From Paracoccaceae bacterium (GTDB lineage: Bacteria; Pseudomonadota; Alphaproteobacteria; Rhodobacterales; Rhodobacteraceae): DNA of 9,712 bases. Location: positions 1 to 9,712 of the forward strand of contig SLKB01000411.1 of assembly GCA_007134805.1 (NCBI GenBank). The letters run 5' to 3'. This document shows, piece by piece, positions 7,371 to 9,712 of the stretch (position 1 is the stretch's first letter; the number at the start of each line of letters is the position of its first letter). The position numbers were made by a program, and so were the translations under genes. The notes under the pieces were generated by a model, which worked only from the letters and a program-made list of their open reading frames with translations, was not told the origin of the DNA and searched no databases.

Positions 7371-7395
7371 GCCGGCGCGGGTCTTGCCGGGTCTG

Positions 7396-7436
7396 AAAAA
7401 ACCGCGCGCGACCCCAGAGGCGATCCGGGGTCGCGC
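7396..7436 (-). terminator. Rho-independent terminator of the cysD-cysNC operon
   Basis: On the minus strand a perfect 10-bp stem (GCGCGACCCC / GGGGTCGCGC, plus-strand arms 7406-7415 and 7427-7436) extends inward by a G-U, a G-C and an A-U pair to 13 bp, closing a 5-base loop. Four bases later comes a run of six T. The G-U pair forms only in minus-strand RNA and the T-tract is on that strand, fixing the orientation. It starts 21 bases after the cysNC stop codon. Confidence 0.85.
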
Positions 7437-7457
7437 AGTGTGACATGGAGGCCCGGA

Positions 7458-9356
7458 TCAGGGGATCAGATACGCGACGATCAAATCGGCAGCCTCTTCT
7501 GCGCTCATGCTCGTCGTGTCGATGCGGATCTGCGGGGTCTCTGGCGGCTCATAGGGAGAATCGAGCCCTGTGAAATTCTTCAACTGACCGGCGCGCGCCT
7601 TGGCATAGAGACCTTTCACATCGCGGCGCTCGGCTTCCTCGAGCGGGGTGTCGATGAAGATCTCGACGAACTCGCCCGGATGCATCATGGCGCGGACCAT
7701 CTCGCGCTCTGACCGGAAGGGCGAGATGAAGGCCGTGATCACGATAAGCCCAGCATCTGTCATCAGTTTCGCGACCTCGCCCACGCGGCGGATGTTTTCC
7801 ACGCGATCGGCATCGGTGAAGCCCAGATCCTTGTTCAGCCCGTGCCGCACATTGTCGCCATCAAGCAGGAAGGTATGCCGGTTCATCCGCGCAAGTTTCT
7901 TCTCGACCAGATTGGCGATTGTCGATTTGCCCGACCCGGAAAGCCCCGTCATCCAGAGCACCATGGGTTTCTGGTTCTTCATGCCCGCGTGGTGCTCGCG
8001 CGAGATATCGGTCGCCTGCCAGTGGATATTCTGCGCACGACGCAGCGCGAAATGGATCAGTCCCGCGCCGACGGTCCGGTTGGTCATCTTGTCGATCAGG
8101 ATGAACCCGCCCAGATCGCGGCTTTCGGAATAGGCCGTGAAGGGGATGGCGCGATCTGTCGTGACATTGGCCACGCCGATCCCGTTCAGATCGAGCGCCT
8201 TGCTTGCCAGATGCTCCATCGTGTTGACATTGATCTCATATTTCGGCTGCGCGATGCCTGCGCTGACTGTCAGCGGGCCGATCTTCAGCCAATAGGCGCG
8301 GCCAGGGATCATTTCTTCGTCATCCATCCAGATGACCGTCGCCTCGAACTGATCCGCGACCTCGACAGGGTCCTGGGCGGCAGTGATCACCTGCCCGCGC
8401 GAGCAGTCGATCTCGTCGCTGAGGCACAGCGTGACAGCCTGGCCCGCGCAGGCCATGTCGAGGTCCCCGTCAAGCGTCACGATCCGCGACACCGTCGACG
8501 TCTTGCCCGATGGCAGCACGCGCACTTCGTCGCCCGCGCGCACCTGACCAGTTGCGACCGTGCCGGCGAAGCCGCGGAAATCCAGATTGGGCCGATTGAC
8601 CCATTGCACGGGCAGCCGGAAGGGCTTGCTCTGCTCGGCGGTCTGATCAAGCTCGACTGTCTCGAGATGGGCGAGCAGGGTCGGGCCGTCATACCAGTCC
8701 ATGCCCGCACTCGGCGTGGTGATATTGTCCCCTTCCAGCCCGGAGATGGGTATCGCCGTGAACTCGGTGATCCCGATGCTGTCGGCGAAGCTGCGATACT
8801 CGGCGATGATCTGCGCAAAGGTCGCATGGTCATAGGCAACAAGATCCATCTTGTTGACCGCCACCACCAGATGCCGGATGCCCAGCAGATGCGCGAGGTA
8901 ACTGTGCCGGCGGGTCTGGGTCAGCACCCCCTTGCGCGCATCGATGAGGATCACGGCCAGATCGGCGGTCGAGGCGCCGGTGACCATGTTGCGGGTGTAT
9001 TGCTCATGCCCGGGAGTATCGGCGACGATGAACTTGCGCTTTTCGGTGGTAAAGAAGCGGTAGGCCACGTCGATCGTGATGCCCTGCTCGCGCTCCGCGG
9101 CGAGCCCATCGACGAGAAGCGCGAAATCGATGGCCTCGCCCTGGGTTCCGACGCGCTTCGAATCGGCTTCGAGCGTCGCCAGCTGATCCTCGAAGATCAT
9201 CTTGCTGTCATACAGCAGCCGCCCGATCAGCGTCGATTTCCCGTCATCGACCGACCCGCAGGTGATGAAGCGCAAGAGCGTCTTGTGCTGATGCGTTTCC
9301 AGATAGGCGTGAATGTCTTCGGCGATCAGGGAGTCGGTTCTGTAAATCTCGTTCAT
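7458..9356 (-). CDS. cysNC: Bifunctional sulfate adenylyltransferase large subunit / APS kinase
   Basis: A 632-residue fusion acting in sulfate activation. The N-terminal CysN GTPase (about 1-445) drives, with CysD, formation of adenosine 5'-phosphosulfate (APS) from sulfate and ATP; the C-terminal CysC domain (about 460-632) phosphorylates APS to PAPS. CysN motifs: P-loop GSVDDGKST (34-42), switch threonine in [12 protein letters not shown] (91-102), DTPGH (113-117), NKMD (168-171), then the EF-Tu-like beta-barrel domains. CysC motifs: P-loop GLSGSGKST (471-479), [10 protein letters not shown] (499-508), FISPFRSER (543-551) with the kinase serine S545, and KGLYAKAR (581-588). Both active sites look complete. 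It has the same architecture as rhizobial NodQ. The start at 9356 overlaps the cysD stop as TGATG, and AGGAAGG (9366-9372) lies nine bases upstream. A strong terminator follows. PAPS could feed CysH for cysteine synthesis or a sulfotransferase; no such gene is in the window. Confidence 0.97.
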   Translation of the reverse strand: MNEIYRTDSLIAEDIHAYLETHQHKTLLRFITCGSVDDGKSTLIGRLLYDSKMIFEDQLATLEADSKRVGTQGEAIDFALLVDGLAAEREQGITIDVAYRFFTTEKRKFIVADTPGHEQYTRNMVTGASTADLAVILIDARKGVLTQTRRHSYLAHLLGIRHLVVAVNKMDLVAYDHATFAQIIAEYRSFADSIGITEFTAIPISGLEGDNITTPSAGMDWYDGPTLLAHLETVELDQTAEQSKPFRLPVQWVNRPNLDFRGFAGTVATGQVRAGDEVRVLPSGKTSTVSRIVTLDGDLDMACAGQAVTLCLSDEIDCSRGQVITAAQDPVEVADQFEATVIWMDDEEMIPGRAYWLKIGPLTVSAGIAQPKYEINVNTMEHLASKALDLNGIGVANVTTDRAIPFTAYSESRDLGGFILIDKMTNRTVGAGLIHFALRRAQNIHWQATDISREHHAGMKNQKPMVLWMTGLSGSGKSTIANLVEKKLARMNRHTFLLDGDNVRHGLNKDLGFTDADRVENIRRVGEVAKLMTDAGLIVITAFISPFRSEREMVRAMMHPGEFVEIFIDTPLEEAERRDVKGLYAKARAGQLKNFTGLDSPYEPPETPQIRIDTTSMSAEEAADLIVAYLIP

Positions 9357-9712
9357 CAGAAATAACCTTCCTGCTTTTTCTTTTCCATCGAGGCGGATTG
9401 ATCATGATCGATGGCCCGCCCCTGCCGCTCGGATGTTGTCGTCAGCAGCATCTCCTGGATGATCTCGGGCAGGGTCGCGGCGCGGCTCTCGACCGCACCG
9501 GTCAGCGGGTAACAGCCCAGCGTGCGGAATCGGATCGAGCGCATCTGGGGCGTCTCGCCATTGAGGGGGAAGCGGTCGTCATCGACCATCAGAAGCAGTC
9601 CGTCGCGTTCGACAACGGGGCGTTCGGCGGCGAAATAGAGCGGGACGATCTCGATATTCTCAAGCTGGATATACTGCCAGATATCCAGCTCGGTCCAGTT
9701 CGAGATCGGGAA
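9356..9712 (-). CDS. cysD: Sulfate adenylyltransferase subunit 2, 5'-truncated by window edge
   Basis: Catalytic (adenylyl-transferring) subunit of ATP sulfurylase, a PP-loop ATPase that forms APS from sulfate and ATP when driven by the CysN GTPase. The minus-strand frame is open from the right window edge: the visible protein begins [15 protein letters not shown] and runs 118 residues, roughly the C-terminal 40% of a usual ~300. Recognisable blocks are the SNWTELDIW motif, [26 protein letters not shown], and the C-terminal tail [31 protein letters not shown] and KKKQEGYF. These match CysD closely. The PP-loop itself lies outside the window. The stop overlaps the cysNC start by one base, so the two subunits are translationally coupled. 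Confidence 0.96.
   Translation of the reverse strand, partial: FPISNWTELDIWQYIQLENIEIVPLYFAAERPVVERDGLLLMVDDDRFPLNGETPQMRSIRFRTLGCYPLTGAVESRAATLPEIIQEMLLTTTSERQGRAIDHDQSASMEKKKQEGYF
9366..9372 (-). promoter_or_regulatory. Ribosome binding site of cysNC inside the cysD 3' end
   Basis: Minus-strand AGGAAGG lies nine bases before the cysNC ATG, within the last codons of cysD (the KKKQEGYF tail). It supports the 9356 start and reinitiation at the TGATG junction. Confidence 0.65.

Noticed and set aside
7842..9365. 507-codon open frame on the plus strand, opposite cysNC
   Set aside because: It mirrors the cysNC codons and shows no domain or start signal; it is a codon-bias artefact of high-GC DNA.

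Overview
This is a high-GC, densely coded stretch of bacterial chromosome, most likely from an alphaproteobacterium of the Rhodobacteraceae (Roseobacter/Paracoccus/Rhodovulum type). The evidence is the strong G/C third-position bias, the gene order fhs - AroQ-type chorismate mutase - folD, and the fused CysN-CysC protein. The placement is inferred from protein style and gene order, not from a database search. I see no tRNA, rRNA, CRISPR array, insertion sequence or phage gene.

Layout, left to right. The first 708 bases are the 3' two-thirds of asd (aspartate-semialdehyde dehydrogenase, + strand). After a 120-base gap comes a + strand folate one-carbon group: fhs (formate-tetrahydrofolate ligase), a small PchB-like chorismate mutase, and folD (methylene-THF dehydrogenase/cyclohydrolase). 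The last two overlap by four bases. Together Fhs and FolD convert formate + THF to 5,10-methylene-THF, or the reverse; the reason for a chorismate mutase between them is not obvious.

From 3866 onward all genes lie on the minus strand. A P-type cation ATPase (877 aa) converges on folD with only 25 bases between the stop codons. It is preceded, 18 bases upstream, by a short-chain dehydrogenase (SDR, 250 aa), so the two probably form one SDR -> ATPase operon. The 162-base gap upstream of the SDR is the only substantial regulatory region. It holds a good ribosome binding site, a -10-like hexamer, a perfect 16-bp palindrome resembling a Crp/Fnr-superfamily operator of the NnrR type (TTGCG-N4-CGCAA), and a rho-independent terminator that ends the next operon.

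That next operon is sulfate activation: cysD (C-terminal part only, running off the right end) and the fused cysN-cysC gene. Stop and start codons overlap as TGATG. Together they turn sulfate into APS and then PAPS.

Most of the window is ordinary metabolism. The parts most worth a second look are the palindrome-controlled SDR/P-type ATPase operon, the ATPase's altered ion-binding helix M6, and the chorismate mutase between fhs and folD with a probable Gln-to-Glu active-site change.
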